This document shows, in pieces, positions 6,495 to 16,342 of a DNA stretch of 34,635 bases. Every line of letters starts with the position of its first letter. Positions within the stretch are counted from its first letter, which is position 1. Source of the DNA: Candidatus Atribacteria bacterium ADurb.Bin276 (GTDB lineage: Bacteria; Atribacterota; Atribacteria; Atribacterales; Atribacteraceae); contig MWBQ01000071.1 of NCBI GenBank assembly GCA_002069605.1, positions 1 through 34,635 on the forward strand, given 5' to 3'. Made by a program: the position numbers and the translations under genes. The notes below the pieces were generated by a model. The model was given only the letters and a program-made list of their open reading frames with translations, made no database searches and was not told the origin of the DNA.

Positions 6495-8948
6495 ATGAAT
6501 ACTGATTTAGAACTAAAATCCGAACAACTCCGATGGTATTGTGAACCAGAAAGCCTTGGTTTTGAATATACCTCAGAATTATGTTCTTATAATGAATTTA
6601 TTGGGCAGGAGAGAGCTATCCGATCAATTGAATTTGGTCTGGATTTGGAGAGACCTGGATATAATTTATTTTTGACTGGTATTACAGGAACAGGAAGAGT
6701 CGGAGCCATCAAATATTGTATTGCGAAAAAGATCAAAGACCAGCAAGCCAAGAGAATCCTTCCCCAAATTTTTGATTGGTGTTATATTTTTAACTTTGGT
6801 AGTCCAGATCGACCTCGGGTGTTAAAAATTCCAGCCGGAGAAGGTAAAAAGCTATCAATACGTTTAGAAAATCTTTTAAAGAATATCAAAGAAATCCTTC
6901 CCAAGGCTTTTGCCGGAGAAGAATACAAAAATCAGAAACAAATTTTGATAGATGAGGAGCAAAGAAAGAATCGGCAAATCATTCAGGAATTAGAACGGAT
7001 GGCTCTCCAGGAAAATTTTGCTTTTCGTATGACTTCTATGGGGCCAATCTTGGTTCCATTGGTCGATGGGAAACCAATGACACAAGAGCAATATATTGCT
7101 TTATCTGAAACCGAAAAAGAAACCATAGAAGAAAGACGGCGAACGCTATTAAATGAAATTAACAATAATTTTGAGAAAATTCATGAGTTAGAAATAGAGC
7201 TTAAAAATAAAATTTCCGATCTTGATTATCGCATTGCTGATTTTGCCATAACCCCCCTTTTTAAGGAATGTATCCAACCCTATGAAGACCAACCGGAAAT
7301 CGTTCAGTTTATTGATTTTATAAAGAAATATACTCTTACTTATCTCCAGTATTTTCGAGATTCCCAAGAAGCAACCACGGCACCACAGCTTTTTCCCTTT
7401 CAAAGATTACAAGATCCTTTTTTGCCTTTTAAGATTAATATATTGGTTGATAATTCCGATCGGGATGAACCGCCAGTTATTTTTGAGTCCCACCCCAACT
7501 GGACTAACTTGTTTGGTCGAATTGAACGAAAGGCAATGATGGGAACTTATTATAGTGACCATACTATGCTGAAGCCCGGATCTCTCCATTTAGCAAACAG
7601 TGGATACATCATCATGTATTTCCGCGATTTGATTATGAATCCTGGTGTGTGGGAAGGCTTGAAAAGAGCGTTAAAAAACCATGAAATTAAAATCGAGGAT
7701 CCTTGGGAACAGTTTGGCCTGGTTGCACCGCAAGGATTAACTCCTGAACCTCACCCTTTTAATGCAAAAGTAATTCTGGTTGGAGATGATATGGTTTACC
7801 GATTACTTACCCTTTATGACGAAGATTTTAAAGATTTGTTTAAAGTGAAGGCTGATTTTGATTTTCAGTTAGATAAAAATAATGATGTCATTCATTCTTT
7901 TGCTTGTTATGTAAAAAAAATATGTGAGAACGAAAATCTTCTTCCTTTTGAAAATTCAGGAGTTGCCCGTCTTTTAGAACATGCTTCCCGAAGAGTTTCT
8001 CATCAAGATAAGCTAGTATCCCAGTTTGGTTATCTCAAAGATATAGTGGTTGAATCTGATCATTGGGCAAGACAAGATCATTCTGAAAAAGTAACTCGGA
8101 GTCATGTGGAACGAACCTTAAAGGAAAGAAAAAACCGCCACAATCAAATCGAGGATAAAATTCAAGAATTGATTGATCAGGGAATAGTTTTAATCGATAT
8201 TGAAAATGAAGTTATTGGTCAGATCAATGGACTGTCAGTTTATGAATTAGGTGATTATAGTTTTGGAAAGCCTTCAAGAATAACCGTAAAGACTTATTTA
8301 GGTCGGCAAGGTTTAATAAATATTGAACGTGAATCTCGGATGAGTGGGAAAATTTTCGATAAAGGAATATTAATTATAAGTGGGTATTTAGGTCATACAT
8401 TCGCTCAAGATAAGCCACTTTCGATATCAGCCAGTATCTGTTTTGAACAGTCCTATGAAGGAGTTGAAGGAGACAGTGCTTCGTTAGCAGAAACCTGTGC
8501 CATTCTTTCAAGTCTCGGTGAGATTCCAATTCGACAAAATATTGCTGTAACTGGATCTATTAATCAAAAAGGAGAAGTACAAGCCATTGGAGGAGTAAAC
8601 CAAAAAATTGAAGGGTTTTTCCAATTATGTAAAAATCGCGGATTGACTTCAAAGCAAGGAGTGATTATTCCTGCCAGTAATATTCAAAATCTGATGTTAG
8701 ATGATGAAATTATTCAAGCAGTTCGGGAAGGTCTTTTCCATGTTTTTGCAGTAAAAAATGTTGATGAAGCTATAGAAATTCTCACTGGAATGAAGGCGGG
8801 AAAACTTCTTGATGATGGAACCTATGAACCCGGAACAATTAAAGCTCAGGTTGATGAAAAAATAAGGATAGCCAATGAGAAATTGAAAAAAATTTCTGAG
8901 ATGAAAGAAAACGAGAAAAAAGATGTATCAAATGCAGCTGATCAATAA
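6495..8948 (+). CDS. Lon-like ATP-dependent protease (COG1067, AAA_32)
   Basis: This is a cytoplasmic AAA+ serine protease related to Lon but lacking the Lon N-domain. Residues about 30-75 hold the P-loop region, where the motif reads GITGTGRV (62-69): the usual lysine is arginine and the following Ser/Thr is valine. The middle is a helical insert. The C-terminal S16 protease domain has the catalytic serine in EGDSAS (Ser661) and the catalytic lysine in GGVNQKIEGF (Lys704), 43 residues apart as in E. coli Lon. The 817-residue length is normal for this family. It stands alone between the homocysteine operon and a convergent gene. Protease identity is solid; how well it hydrolyses ATP is open. 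Confidence 0.93.
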   Translation: MNTDLELKSEQLRWYCEPESLGFEYTSELCSYNEFIGQERAIRSIEFGLDLERPGYNLFLTGITGTGRVGAIKYCIAKKIKDQQAKRILPQIFDWCYIFNFGSPDRPRVLKIPAGEGKKLSIRLENLLKNIKEILPKAFAGEEYKNQKQILIDEEQRKNRQIIQELERMALQENFAFRMTSMGPILVPLVDGKPMTQEQYIALSETEKETIEERRRTLLNEINNNFEKIHELEIELKNKISDLDYRIADFAITPLFKECIQPYEDQPEIVQFIDFIKKYTLTYLQYFRDSQEATTAPQLFPFQRLQDPFLPFKINILVDNSDRDEPPVIFESHPNWTNLFGRIERKAMMGTYYSDHTMLKPGSLHLANSGYIIMYFRDLIMNPGVWEGLKRALKNHEIKIEDPWEQFGLVAPQGLTPEPHPFNAKVILVGDDMVYRLLTLYDEDFKDLFKVKADFDFQLDKNNDVIHSFACYVKKICENENLLPFENSGVARLLEHASRRVSHQDKLVSQFGYLKDIVVESDHWARQDHSEKVTRSHVERTLKERKNRHNQIEDKIQELIDQGIVLIDIENEVIGQINGLSVYELGDYSFGKPSRITVKTYLGRQGLINIERESRMSGKIFDKGILIISGYLGHTFAQDKPLSISASICFEQSYEGVEGDSASLAETCAILSSLGEIPIRQNIAVTGSINQKGEVQAIGGVNQKIEGFFQLCKNRGLTSKQGVIIPASNIQNLMLDDEIIQAVREGLFHVFAVKNVDEAIEILTGMKAGKLLDDGTYEPGTIKAQVDEKIRIANEKLKKISEMKENEKKDVSNAADQ

Positions 8949-8949
8949 T

Positions 8950-9138
8950 TTACCCGCTAAGCGACTTAAAATTAGGATATTTATCTACCAAGACGAGAGA
9001 AAGATCATAATCAGTTAATTTTTCTTCTGGTTTCAAAGAATTTAGGTATTGACCGATTAAGCTTTGCATTGGAAAAATGAAATGAAAAGGTTTTGCTCTC
9101 TCACCAGGCAAAGCAAAGGAAAAAGATTCATTTTCTCT
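8950..9138 (-). other. Open reading stretch in frame after the BcsB-like stop
   Basis: Directly after the TGA of the BcsB-like gene, the same frame stays open for 62 codons and ends at TAA 8950-8952, one base from the stop of the converging protease gene. The translation looks protein-like (for example PGERAKPFHFIFP, LKPEEKLTDYDLSLVLVDKY). No in-frame start with a good ribosome site is seen: the only ATG (9067-9069) has none. It may be a C-terminal cytoplasmic tail cut off by a recent nonsense change, a stop-codon read-through product, or a gene remnant. Other genes here use TGA as a true stop. Confidence 0.5.
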
Positions 9139-11388
9139 TCAATTGTCACTGCTTGTTAAATGGTTTTTTTGATAATAAAAAATTATCACTAAGGCAATAA
9201 TAATACCGAGAATAATGAGAAAAAGAATTCTTTGATTAGAGGTAAATTGAGAAAAAAATCCCTGAGATTTATCAGGATCATTGGTTGGAGAATTTTCCGG
9301 AAAGGTTGCATCAATAATTCCATTTTTTTCAAAAATGACTAAATTTCCCGAGATGCCCAAAAAGGTGGTTTTGGGGTTGAAATGTTTCTTAAAATAGTTC
9401 TCAGCAATCGATTTTTGGCCAGATGTTGTAAAAAGAATCACTGGAATGTGATTCTGATAAAAAAATACCAAACAACTTATTGGTTCATTCAGGCTGGTGG
9501 TAAGGTTTGCTTGGCTTTGGATTGAATCTTTCAAAACCATTTGGCCGGATTCAAAGAAAACCGTTGAAGAAAGATAATTAGGAATTATTTCCGGACTTAC
9601 GATTATAAGAAGATGGTTTTCACTCCGATTGGTCTGAACTGGTATGGGGTATGATAAGAAAGAAAAGAAAAATTGATGGACAAATTGACCAAAGGGAATA
9701 GTAATATTATAAATGGCAGCAGGTATTTTTTGGAGAAGATTAAGATTGAGGTATTCTGAAGATGATAAAGTGTGTTCGATCAGCTTTGGTATTTGTATGA
9801 AGTTTGTCCAATGATAATTCCACATTTCTGGGTAATAATTCGGATTCCAACCGATAGCGATTGAAGATGGGCTAAGGAGATTATTAGGATGGGTTCCCCC
9901 AAAAATGATTTCCACTGGGATCAGCCTTGAATTATAAAGCTGAATTGAGGAGAGAATTTCTGCAGCAATGTGCAAGGTATTTTCATCCAACTCAGAAGGA
10001 AGTACCATTTTAATTTTGTTGCCGGGTACAGCAGTAATAGGTTTCCAGCTGGACAAAATGGCAGCATGATTACCGCTTTTTACCTGGAAATACGAGTCTT
10101 CAGAAAAAAAGCCCTCGAAAGGCATCATTCCCAGTCGGTAATCCTCTTCATCGGGATAATAGCTTAATCCGAAGGTTAAGGTATTTACTGGTTTAAGAAG
10201 TGGAGCTGATAGATAGAGGTCAATGGGAAATAACTGACCACCGCTCTTGGCATCTAAACGTTGAGAGTAAACCGGCTGAGAGTTTATCGACAACTTGATC
10301 AGAGCTTCTCCTTTAAAATCTGAAGGAAGTGGAGTATGGTTAAAAAAAAGCCGAAGAGTCAATGAAGTTGGATATTTTGAAAGGTCAGAATAATAAAAAC
10401 GAAGGTTTTTCTCCATATTACCAAATCCCTCTAACTTGAAAGAAGAATATCCTAAATGGGAGAAAGTTATTTTTTGAGGCTGGAAAGATTTTTTTTCTTC
10501 GGTGGAATAGAAGGTTTTTCCGCTGGTACCAATCATGAACCTGTGTAATTCAGCTGATATAGTTTTTACTCCTTCAGCGGTTAAAAAAAGTTTTTTCCCA
10601 TAAAGTTGATAATCACTTACAGAGTTTTCTAAAAGATATATTTGGTAGCTTTGTTTAGAATCTGCGGAGGAAAGTTGAGAAGGAGCAATAATAGTTTGGA
10701 TTCGAAAAGGTTGTTCTCGATGAATTTTATGAAGAAAAGCATAGAGGGTGAAATAGGATTGAAGCATGTGATCCGACCAAGGTTGGGGAGGAAGAATTAG
10801 AGTTATTGTTTCTTTAATACTTTTCAGAAAGTCATCAATAGTTTGGGGAATCCAATCGGTTTTCGTTTTAAAGGTTATAAAGCTTTCTTTTTTGATGATA
10901 ATCCAGAGATTTCCAGAAGAAATATCCTCACCAAGGTGGTTACCAATAAAAAGAGTTGGTTGAATTTCAATTTTTATGAAGCGTTCATTCGTCTTTAAAG
11001 CGGTTTCAGGAATTAGGATATCAAGATAGGCAACCCAATCGGGTTGTAATGGGATATTTTTTAAAAGCCGGGTGTAGACTAATTGATCATTGATGAGAAG
11101 GGACACTCGACTTTCTGGATTTAATGCTTCTGAAAACCAAATTTTTAAAGCTAGCCGAGTTTCATCCCAGTTTACTCCTTTAAAGTTGGGCAAAAAAAAG
11201 CTATAAGAAGCTTTATGTCCTTCTAATCGGATATCGTTTTCCTGCCCAACGAAATCGGTTAAATTCCAGACTATAGTGTTTGGTATTTGAGCAAAAGCTG
11301 AATTGATGATTGGCAGGGAAAGGAAAAATAAACCTATGAATAAAAAAATACCTAAAAAAACAAGGCACCGATCATTTTTGAACCGCAT
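9139..11388 (-). CDS. BcsB-like (cellulose synthase subunit B family) envelope protein
   Basis: This exported protein is anchored by a C-terminal membrane helix. The N-terminus is a signal peptide ending near AFAQ (about residue 34). The body shows BcsB-like repeats of a beta-rich carbohydrate-binding type domain (VSLLINDQLVYTRLL; ALIKLSINSQPVYSQRL) alternating with BcsB ferredoxin-like parts. The last residues carry one hydrophobic helix (ILFLIILGIIIALVIIF) followed by a short basic tail. BcsB normally works with the synthase BcsA, but no glycosyltransferase lies nearby, so the polymer is unknown. ATG 11388 has an ideal AAGGAGGGG six bases upstream; TTG 11391 is less likely. The frame continues open beyond its TGA stop. 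Confidence 0.8.
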   Translation of the reverse strand: MRFKNDRCLVFLGIFLFIGLFFLSLPIINSAFAQIPNTIVWNLTDFVGQENDIRLEGHKASYSFFLPNFKGVNWDETRLALKIWFSEALNPESRVSLLINDQLVYTRLLKNIPLQPDWVAYLDILIPETALKTNERFIKIEIQPTLFIGNHLGEDISSGNLWIIIKKESFITFKTKTDWIPQTIDDFLKSIKETITLILPPQPWSDHMLQSYFTLYAFLHKIHREQPFRIQTIIAPSQLSSADSKQSYQIYLLENSVSDYQLYGKKLFLTAEGVKTISAELHRFMIGTSGKTFYSTEEKKSFQPQKITFSHLGYSSFKLEGFGNMEKNLRFYYSDLSKYPTSLTLRLFFNHTPLPSDFKGEALIKLSINSQPVYSQRLDAKSGGQLFPIDLYLSAPLLKPVNTLTFGLSYYPDEEDYRLGMMPFEGFFSEDSYFQVKSGNHAAILSSWKPITAVPGNKIKMVLPSELDENTLHIAAEILSSIQLYNSRLIPVEIIFGGTHPNNLLSPSSIAIGWNPNYYPEMWNYHWTNFIQIPKLIEHTLSSSEYLNLNLLQKIPAAIYNITIPFGQFVHQFFFSFLSYPIPVQTNRSENHLLIIVSPEIIPNYLSSTVFFESGQMVLKDSIQSQANLTTSLNEPISCLVFFYQNHIPVILFTTSGQKSIAENYFKKHFNPKTTFLGISGNLVIFEKNGIIDATFPENSPTNDPDKSQGFFSQFTSNQRILFLIILGIIIALVIIFYYQKNHLTSSDN

Positions 11389-11624
11389 CAAGTTCCCCTC
11401 CTTATTTCACAACTCCAACCCTTTATTAGTTTAAAATAAATCAATTATTGATACAAGCAATTCCTGAAAGACAGTGATGATTAATTGAGAAGAAGTAATG
11501 AGTGAAAAGACCGAAACGAGTGATGATAAAAGGATTAATAGAAATGAATTCAGAAGAACCATAATATTGAAAAAATTAGACAACCAAGCAAAAAATTTCT
11601 TTAAATTTTATAGTTTGACCTTAC

Positions 11625-11653
11625 TTGACAAATAAGAAAATAAGTGATTAAAT
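11625..11653 (+). promoter_or_regulatory. Probable promoter of grpE-dnaK
   Basis: TTGACA (11625-11630) is followed after 17 bases by TTAAAT (11648-11653), 40 bases before grpE. I looked for a CIRCE operator (TTAGCACTC-N9-GAGTGCTAA) and found none. The rest of 11404-11624 shows no convincing gene. Confidence 0.5.
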
Positions 11654-11692
11654 ACGATAGTCTAAGATGGTAAAATTTTAAAGGTCACGACC

Positions 11693-12316
11693 ATGACAAG
11701 GCAGAAAGAGGATGAAATAAATAAGGACGGTGATATTAGAATGAACAACCAGAAGGAGGAACCGAAGGTCGTTAATAAAAATGATACATCGGGTTGTGAT
11801 GAGATTTCTTTGGAAGAATTAAAAAATATTTGTGAAGAATACCGTAACAACGCCGAAGAATACCAAAAGAAATCAGAAGAATATTTGAAAAACTTAAAAT
11901 CATTAAAGGCAGAGTTTGAAAACTATCGGAAGAGGGAAAGGCAATTTCGGGATAGCTTTATAAAATCATCCAATAGAGATTTAATGCTCAAAATCCTTCC
12001 GGTAATGGATGATATGGATAATGCCATTCTTGAAAGTAAAAAAAATGAAGTCCATCAGTCTTACGTAGAAGGAGCTGAGCTAATCTATCGCAAACTTTTA
12101 AATATTTTGGAAAAAGAAGGAGTTCGACAGATAACCACCCTGGGTGAAAAGTTTGATCCAAAGTATCATGAGGCAATGATGACGATTTCATCCCCTGATT
12201 ATGAGGATTATGCGATTGTCGATGAGTTAAGAAAAGGATATATGTTGAATGAAGAAGTTTTACGTGCAGCTCAGGTATCGGTTAATCGTTGGGATAAAAA
12301 TGAGAAAGAAAGGTAA
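11693..12316 (+). CDS. grpE: Nucleotide exchange factor GrpE
   Basis: GrpE releases ADP from DnaK during the chaperone cycle. The 207 residues show an acidic N-terminus, a long coiled coil (about residues 40-90, rich in E and K), the region [20 protein letters not shown] and the C-terminal signature [12 protein letters not shown] ... [16 protein letters not shown]. Start ATG 11693 has AAAGG about eight bases upstream; an internal ATG at 11741 is possible but lacks good spacing. dnaK follows after 14 bases. No hrcA gene precedes it, unlike many bacterial hrcA-grpE-dnaK operons. Confidence 0.96.
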   Translation: MTRQKEDEINKDGDIRMNNQKEEPKVVNKNDTSGCDEISLEELKNICEEYRNNAEEYQKKSEEYLKNLKSLKAEFENYRKRERQFRDSFIKSSNRDLMLKILPVMDDMDNAILESKKNEVHQSYVEGAELIYRKLLNILEKEGVRQITTLGEKFDPKYHEAMMTISSPDYEDYAIVDELRKGYMLNEEVLRAAQVSVNRWDKNEKER

Positions 12317-12330
12317 AGGAGGCAAACACT

Positions 12331-14256
12331 ATGGCAAAAGTAATCGGTATTGATTTGGGAACAACCAATTCTGTTGTGGCTTATATGGAGGGTGGTCAAC
12401 CAACCATTATACCCAATAAAGAAGGTTCTCGTTTAACACCCTCAATTGTTGCATTTACTAAAAATGGCGAAATATTGGTTGGTCAGTTAGCCAAAAGACA
12501 AGCAATAACCAATCCAAAGAATACCATTTATTCTATAAAGCGTTTAATGGGTCGACGTTATGATGATCCAGAGGTTGAAAAGGCGCGTAAAGTACTTCCT
12601 TATGAAATTGTACCCGGAAAACATGGAGAAGCTGCTGTAAAAATTGGAGATCGAGTATACACTCCTCCCGAAATATCAGCAATGATATTAAAGAAAATGA
12701 AAGAGGATGCCGAGGAATTCTTAGGAGAAAAAATAACCGAAGCAGTTATCACTGTCCCGGCGTACTTTAATGATAATCAGCGTCAGGCAACCAAGGATGC
12801 TGGGAAAATTGCCGGACTTGAAGTAAAAAGAATCATAAACGAACCAACCGCAGCTTCATTGGCTTATGGTTTGGGAAAGGGAAAAGAGGAAGTCATAGCC
12901 GTGTATGATTTAGGTGGCGGGACTTTTGATATTTCAATTCTTGAAATTGGTGAAGGTGTGTTTGAGGTAAAATCCACCTCGGGAGATACATTCCTTGGTG
13001 GTGACGATTTCGACCGAAGAGTAATGGATTACATTATTGAAGAGTTTCGTAAAGATCAAGGCATCGATCTTCGGGGAGATCAAATGGCTCTGCAGCGTTT
13101 AAAAGAAGCCGCTGAAAAAGCCAAAATTGAATTATCCGGTTCGCTCCAAACCGAAGTGAATTTACCCTTTATTACTGCCGATGCATCTGGGCCTCGACAT
13201 TTAGTGATGACTATCACTAGAGCAAAATTAGAGCAGTTAACCGCAGATCTTATTGAACGTACCTTTGAACCCTGTGAACGGGCAATGAAAGATGCTGGCC
13301 TTAAGCCAGAAAACATTGATACAGTCATTTTAGTTGGTGGTATGACCCGAATGCCAAAGGTAGAAGAAGTCGTCAAAAGGATATTCCAGAAAGAACCAAA
13401 ACGTGGAGTCAATCCCGACGAAGTAGTTTCTGATGGAGCAGCTATTCAAGCTGGAGTATTAAAAGGAGAAGTAAAAGACGTTCTTCTGCTAGACGTAACT
13501 CCACTTTCTTTGGGAATTGAAACTTTGGGAGGAGTTTTTACTCGTATCATTGAGCGGAATACGACAGTGCCGGTTTCGAAGAGTCAAGTTTTTACCACAG
13601 CTGCTGATAATCAAACAACAGTTGAGATTCAGGTGCTCCAGGGAGAGCGGCCTTTAGCAAAAGATAATAATTCTCTTGGAAAATTTCAGCTGTCTGGAAT
13701 TCCACCGGCACCACGGGGAGTTCCTCAGGTTGAAGTCAAGTTTGATATTGATGCTGATGGAATTCTCCATGTATCGGCCAAAGACTTGGCGACTAATAAA
13801 GAACAAGCCATAACAATAAAAGCTTCCAGTGGTTTATCGAAAGAAGACATTGATCGTATGTTGCGAGAGTCAGAACTTCATGCCGAAGAGGACAAGAAAA
13901 AGCAAGAAGAAATTGAGTTGAAAAACCAAGCAGAAAACCTGACCTATTCAGTAGAAAAAACCTTGAGAGAGTCAGGAGGCAAGTTGTCAGCTGAAACGAA
14001 GAGTAAAGCTGAAGCTGCTTTGAATGACCTCAAGGAAGCTGTGAAAGGTGATGACGTTGCTGATATTCGACGTAAAATGGATGAACTCCAATCAACTTCT
14101 CATGCTTTAGCTCAGGAGCTATACCGACAAACCTCTGGCCAGCAGGGTCCTGGTGAGGCAGCGGGAGCAAAAGCTGAAACAAGTTCGGATACGAATAAAG
14201 AAAATGATAATGTGGTTGATGCAGATTATAAAGTAGTTGATGATGATCAGAAGTAA
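12331..14256 (+). CDS. dnaK: Chaperone protein DnaK (Hsp70)
   Basis: This is an ATP-dependent Hsp70 chaperone. All three family signatures are visible: IDLGTTNS at the N-terminus, [13 protein letters not shown] near residue 192 and [17 protein letters not shown] near residue 335. The interdomain linker [13 protein letters not shown] and substrate-binding domain follow, then a helical lid and an acidic tail ([13 protein letters not shown]). The nucleotide-binding domain contains the additional segment after [11 protein letters not shown] that is present in Gram-negative-type DnaKs and absent from Bacillus-type ones. The 641-residue length is normal. A strong AAAGGAGG precedes ATG 12331. A terminator separates it from dnaJ. 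Confidence 0.98.
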   Translation: MAKVIGIDLGTTNSVVAYMEGGQPTIIPNKEGSRLTPSIVAFTKNGEILVGQLAKRQAITNPKNTIYSIKRLMGRRYDDPEVEKARKVLPYEIVPGKHGEAAVKIGDRVYTPPEISAMILKKMKEDAEEFLGEKITEAVITVPAYFNDNQRQATKDAGKIAGLEVKRIINEPTAASLAYGLGKGKEEVIAVYDLGGGTFDISILEIGEGVFEVKSTSGDTFLGGDDFDRRVMDYIIEEFRKDQGIDLRGDQMALQRLKEAAEKAKIELSGSLQTEVNLPFITADASGPRHLVMTITRAKLEQLTADLIERTFEPCERAMKDAGLKPENIDTVILVGGMTRMPKVEEVVKRIFQKEPKRGVNPDEVVSDGAAIQAGVLKGEVKDVLLLDVTPLSLGIETLGGVFTRIIERNTTVPVSKSQVFTTAADNQTTVEIQVLQGERPLAKDNNSLGKFQLSGIPPAPRGVPQVEVKFDIDADGILHVSAKDLATNKEQAITIKASSGLSKEDIDRMLRESELHAEEDKKKQEEIELKNQAENLTYSVEKTLRESGGKLSAETKSKAEAALNDLKEAVKGDDVADIRRKMDELQSTSHALAQELYRQTSGQQGPGEAAGAKAETSSDTNKENDNVVDADYKVVDDDQK

Positions 14257-14262
14257 GTGATG

Positions 14263-14309
14263 GAAAATCCTTGGGTCAAATAATAGTTTGGCCTAAGGAT
14301 TTTCTTTTT
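14263..14309 (+). terminator. Terminator between dnaK and dnaJ
   Basis: An 18-bp stem pairs 14263-14280 with 14287-14304, with two G-U wobbles, around the loop TAATAG and followed by TTTTT. It should limit read-through, so dnaJ probably has its own promoter or is made at lower level. A TATAAA at 14379-14384 is a weak -10 candidate. Confidence 0.88.
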
Positions 14310-14436
14310 ATTAAATCTCCCCATTGATCTTCAATACTATTAATTATTTGAACTTCTTTGATTTTTTTACAAAATTGATATAAAGTAATCGTATTCTTCT
14401 CCGAATAATATGGAAATAATTAAAGGTGATTTGTGC

Positions 14437-15591
14437 ATGAAAAAGGATTATTACGAAGTTTTGGGAGTGAATCGTAACGCTTCCTTAGAAGAGATAAAGA
14501 AATCCTATCGAAGGCTGGCAAGACAATACCATCCTGATGCCAATCCTGGAAATAAAGATACGGTTGAAAAATTTAAAGAAATCAATGAAGCCTACCAAGT
14601 TCTTTCTGATACGGAAAAGCGGACTACTTATGATCGTTTTGGCCATGCCGCTTTTGACTCCCGTGCTCAAGCCGGTTATGGTGGAGGAGGTTTTGGGCAA
14701 GACTTTGATCCGTTTGGAGATTTTGGAAGTTTTGGTGACATCTTTGATATGTTTTTTGGAAGTTCTACCGGATCACGACGAAGAGACTCAGCATCCCGTC
14801 CAACGAAAGGGGCAAATATCAATGTTGATGTTACGCTTGAATTTGAAGAAGCCGCTTTTGGAGTGGAGAAAGAAATTGAATATTCAAGAATAGAATTCTG
14901 TAAGGAATGCCAGGGAGTTGGTGGGAAAAAGAAAGTCTCCTGTCCTCATTGTCGAGGTACCGGAGAAATTAAACATACTCAAACTTCAATTTTTGGTTCA
15001 ATAGTGACTTCACGTATTTGTAATTTTTGTCACGGAAAAGGTTATGTCGCTGAAGATACTTGTCAGAAATGTCATGGTTCAGGGAAGGTGAAAACGACCC
15101 GGAAACTAAAATTAAAATTTCCAGCTGGAGTTGATAGTGGCTATCGACTTCGAGTATCCGGGGAAGGAGAAGCCGGGGAAAACGATGGTCCAGCTGGGGA
15201 TTTGTATGTTTCAATAACAGTAAAACCACATAAAATCTTAGAGAGGAAAGGCAAAAATCTCTTCTTTGATGCCGAGGTGACTTATACCCAGCTAGTTTTA
15301 GGTGATGAAATCGAAGTTCCTACCATACAAGGCATGGAGAAAATTAAAATTTCACCCGGGACGGACACTCATTCAGTTTTAAAGTTAAGAGGTAAGGGTT
15401 TAGTTGATCCAAGTAACGGTTCACGGGGTGACCAGTTTGTTCAACTCAAGCTTCGCATACCAAGACGATTAACCGGTGAATATAAAAAACTGATGGAGCA
15501 ATTGGCCGAATTAGAAGGTCAGGAAAAAAATAAAAAATCAGGTGGAATTTTTGAACGAATAAAAGAAGCTTTCACCAGCACTGAAGGTTAG
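14437..15591 (+). CDS. dnaJ: Chaperone protein DnaJ
   Basis: DnaJ stimulates DnaK ATPase and delivers unfolded clients. The J domain fills residues 1-68, with the HPD triad at 32-34. A Gly/Phe-rich linker follows, then four zinc-finger repeats ([32 protein letters not shown]) and the C-terminal substrate-binding domain. At 384 residues it is a full-length class I DnaJ. I start at ATG 14437, which has AAAGGTGA seven bases upstream and gives the standard [11 protein letters not shown]; an upstream ATG at 14410 would add nine atypical residues. rsmE follows after ten bases. Confidence 0.97.
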   Translation: MKKDYYEVLGVNRNASLEEIKKSYRRLARQYHPDANPGNKDTVEKFKEINEAYQVLSDTEKRTTYDRFGHAAFDSRAQAGYGGGGFGQDFDPFGDFGSFGDIFDMFFGSSTGSRRRDSASRPTKGANINVDVTLEFEEAAFGVEKEIEYSRIEFCKECQGVGGKKKVSCPHCRGTGEIKHTQTSIFGSIVTSRICNFCHGKGYVAEDTCQKCHGSGKVKTTRKLKLKFPAGVDSGYRLRVSGEGEAGENDGPAGDLYVSITVKPHKILERKGKNLFFDAEVTYTQLVLGDEIEVPTIQGMEKIKISPGTDTHSVLKLRGKGLVDPSNGSRGDQFVQLKLRIPRRLTGEYKKLMEQLAELEGQEKNKKSGGIFERIKEAFTSTEG

Positions 15592-15601
15592 AAAAATTAG
15601 A

Positions 15602-16342
15602 ATGAGTCGATTTTATTACCATCCAGAAATAAACCAATCAACTATTCTTGCTCTTAGCCATGAAGAAAGTCTTCACCTCAAAACCAATCGAATTCAGCCT
15701 GAAACCGAGATTCTGTTATCAGATGGATTAGGTAGTTTATATTCAGGCATATTTAAAGGATTTGTTTCGCAATTAGCCCAAGTCGAAGTTGTTGGAAAGG
15801 TAAAAAAAGAAGACAATGCTTATCAGCTGTGGATATGGCAACCTCTTCTAAAAAATTGGTCCCGTTTAGAATGGCTCATAGAAAAATTGGTCGAAGTTGG
15901 TGTTTCTGGTATTGGAATTTTTTATTGTGAGCGATGTGTTCGTGAACGTATTTCTTCAACGAAAGAAGAACGTTGGAGAAAGATTATTATCGAAGCAGCG
16001 AAGCAATCAGGAAGAATACGTTTTCCTATTCTTAAAGTGATTACAAATTGGTCTGATTTTCTCACTCACTGCCGAAGCAATAACCTGAATACTATTATTG
16101 GTGATTTTAGTTCCTCGGAATCAATATCGGATTATTTAAAAGAACAAAGTTCATTTTCTTTGCAAATTATTGTTGGCCCGGAAGGTGATTTTAGTGAAGG
16201 TGAAAAAGAACAGCTTCATTCTCTTCCCAAAGTTTGTTTTTTAAGATTTTCCAACCAAATTCTACGAAGTGAAACTGCTGCTTTATATGCCAGTATTGTG
16301 AGTATAGCCAGCCTGGAATCGAAACATGAAAATTGCTATTAA
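15602..16342 (+). CDS. rsmE: 16S rRNA m3U1498 methyltransferase RsmE
   Basis: RsmE is a SPOUT-class methyltransferase that methylates N3 of U1498 in 16S rRNA. Typical motifs are IIVGPEGDFSEGE and LRFSNQILRSETAA, which form the trefoil-knot SAM site in the C-terminal third; the N-terminal PUA-like part begins SRFYYHP. The 246-residue length is normal. It sits between dnaJ and mtaB, a common order in which prmA often lies between; prmA is absent here. The gene overlaps mtaB by 17 bases, implying coupled translation. Confidence 0.95.
   Translation: MSRFYYHPEINQSTILALSHEESLHLKTNRIQPETEILLSDGLGSLYSGIFKGFVSQLAQVEVVGKVKKEDNAYQLWIWQPLLKNWSRLEWLIEKLVEVGVSGIGIFYCERCVRERISSTKEERWRKIIIEAAKQSGRIRFPILKVITNWSDFLTHCRSNNLNTIIGDFSSSESISDYLKEQSSFSLQIIVGPEGDFSEGEKEQLHSLPKVCFLRFSNQILRSETAALYASIVSIASLESKHENCY

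Noticed and set aside
6296-6505. Plus-strand ORF of 69 codons between the UPF0280 and Lon-like genes
   Set aside because: Low-complexity Phe/Ser/Leu translation, no ribosome site, overlaps the protease start and the candidate promoter; looks like chance in AT-rich DNA.
11498-11635. 45-codon ORF (begins MSEKTETSDDK) upstream of grpE
   Set aside because: Has a moderate purine-rich site, but runs through the grpE -35 element and shows no recognisable features; chance is more likely.
11404-11692. CIRCE heat-shock operator upstream of grpE
   Set aside because: No TTAGCACTC/GAGTGCTAA arms could be found on either strand.
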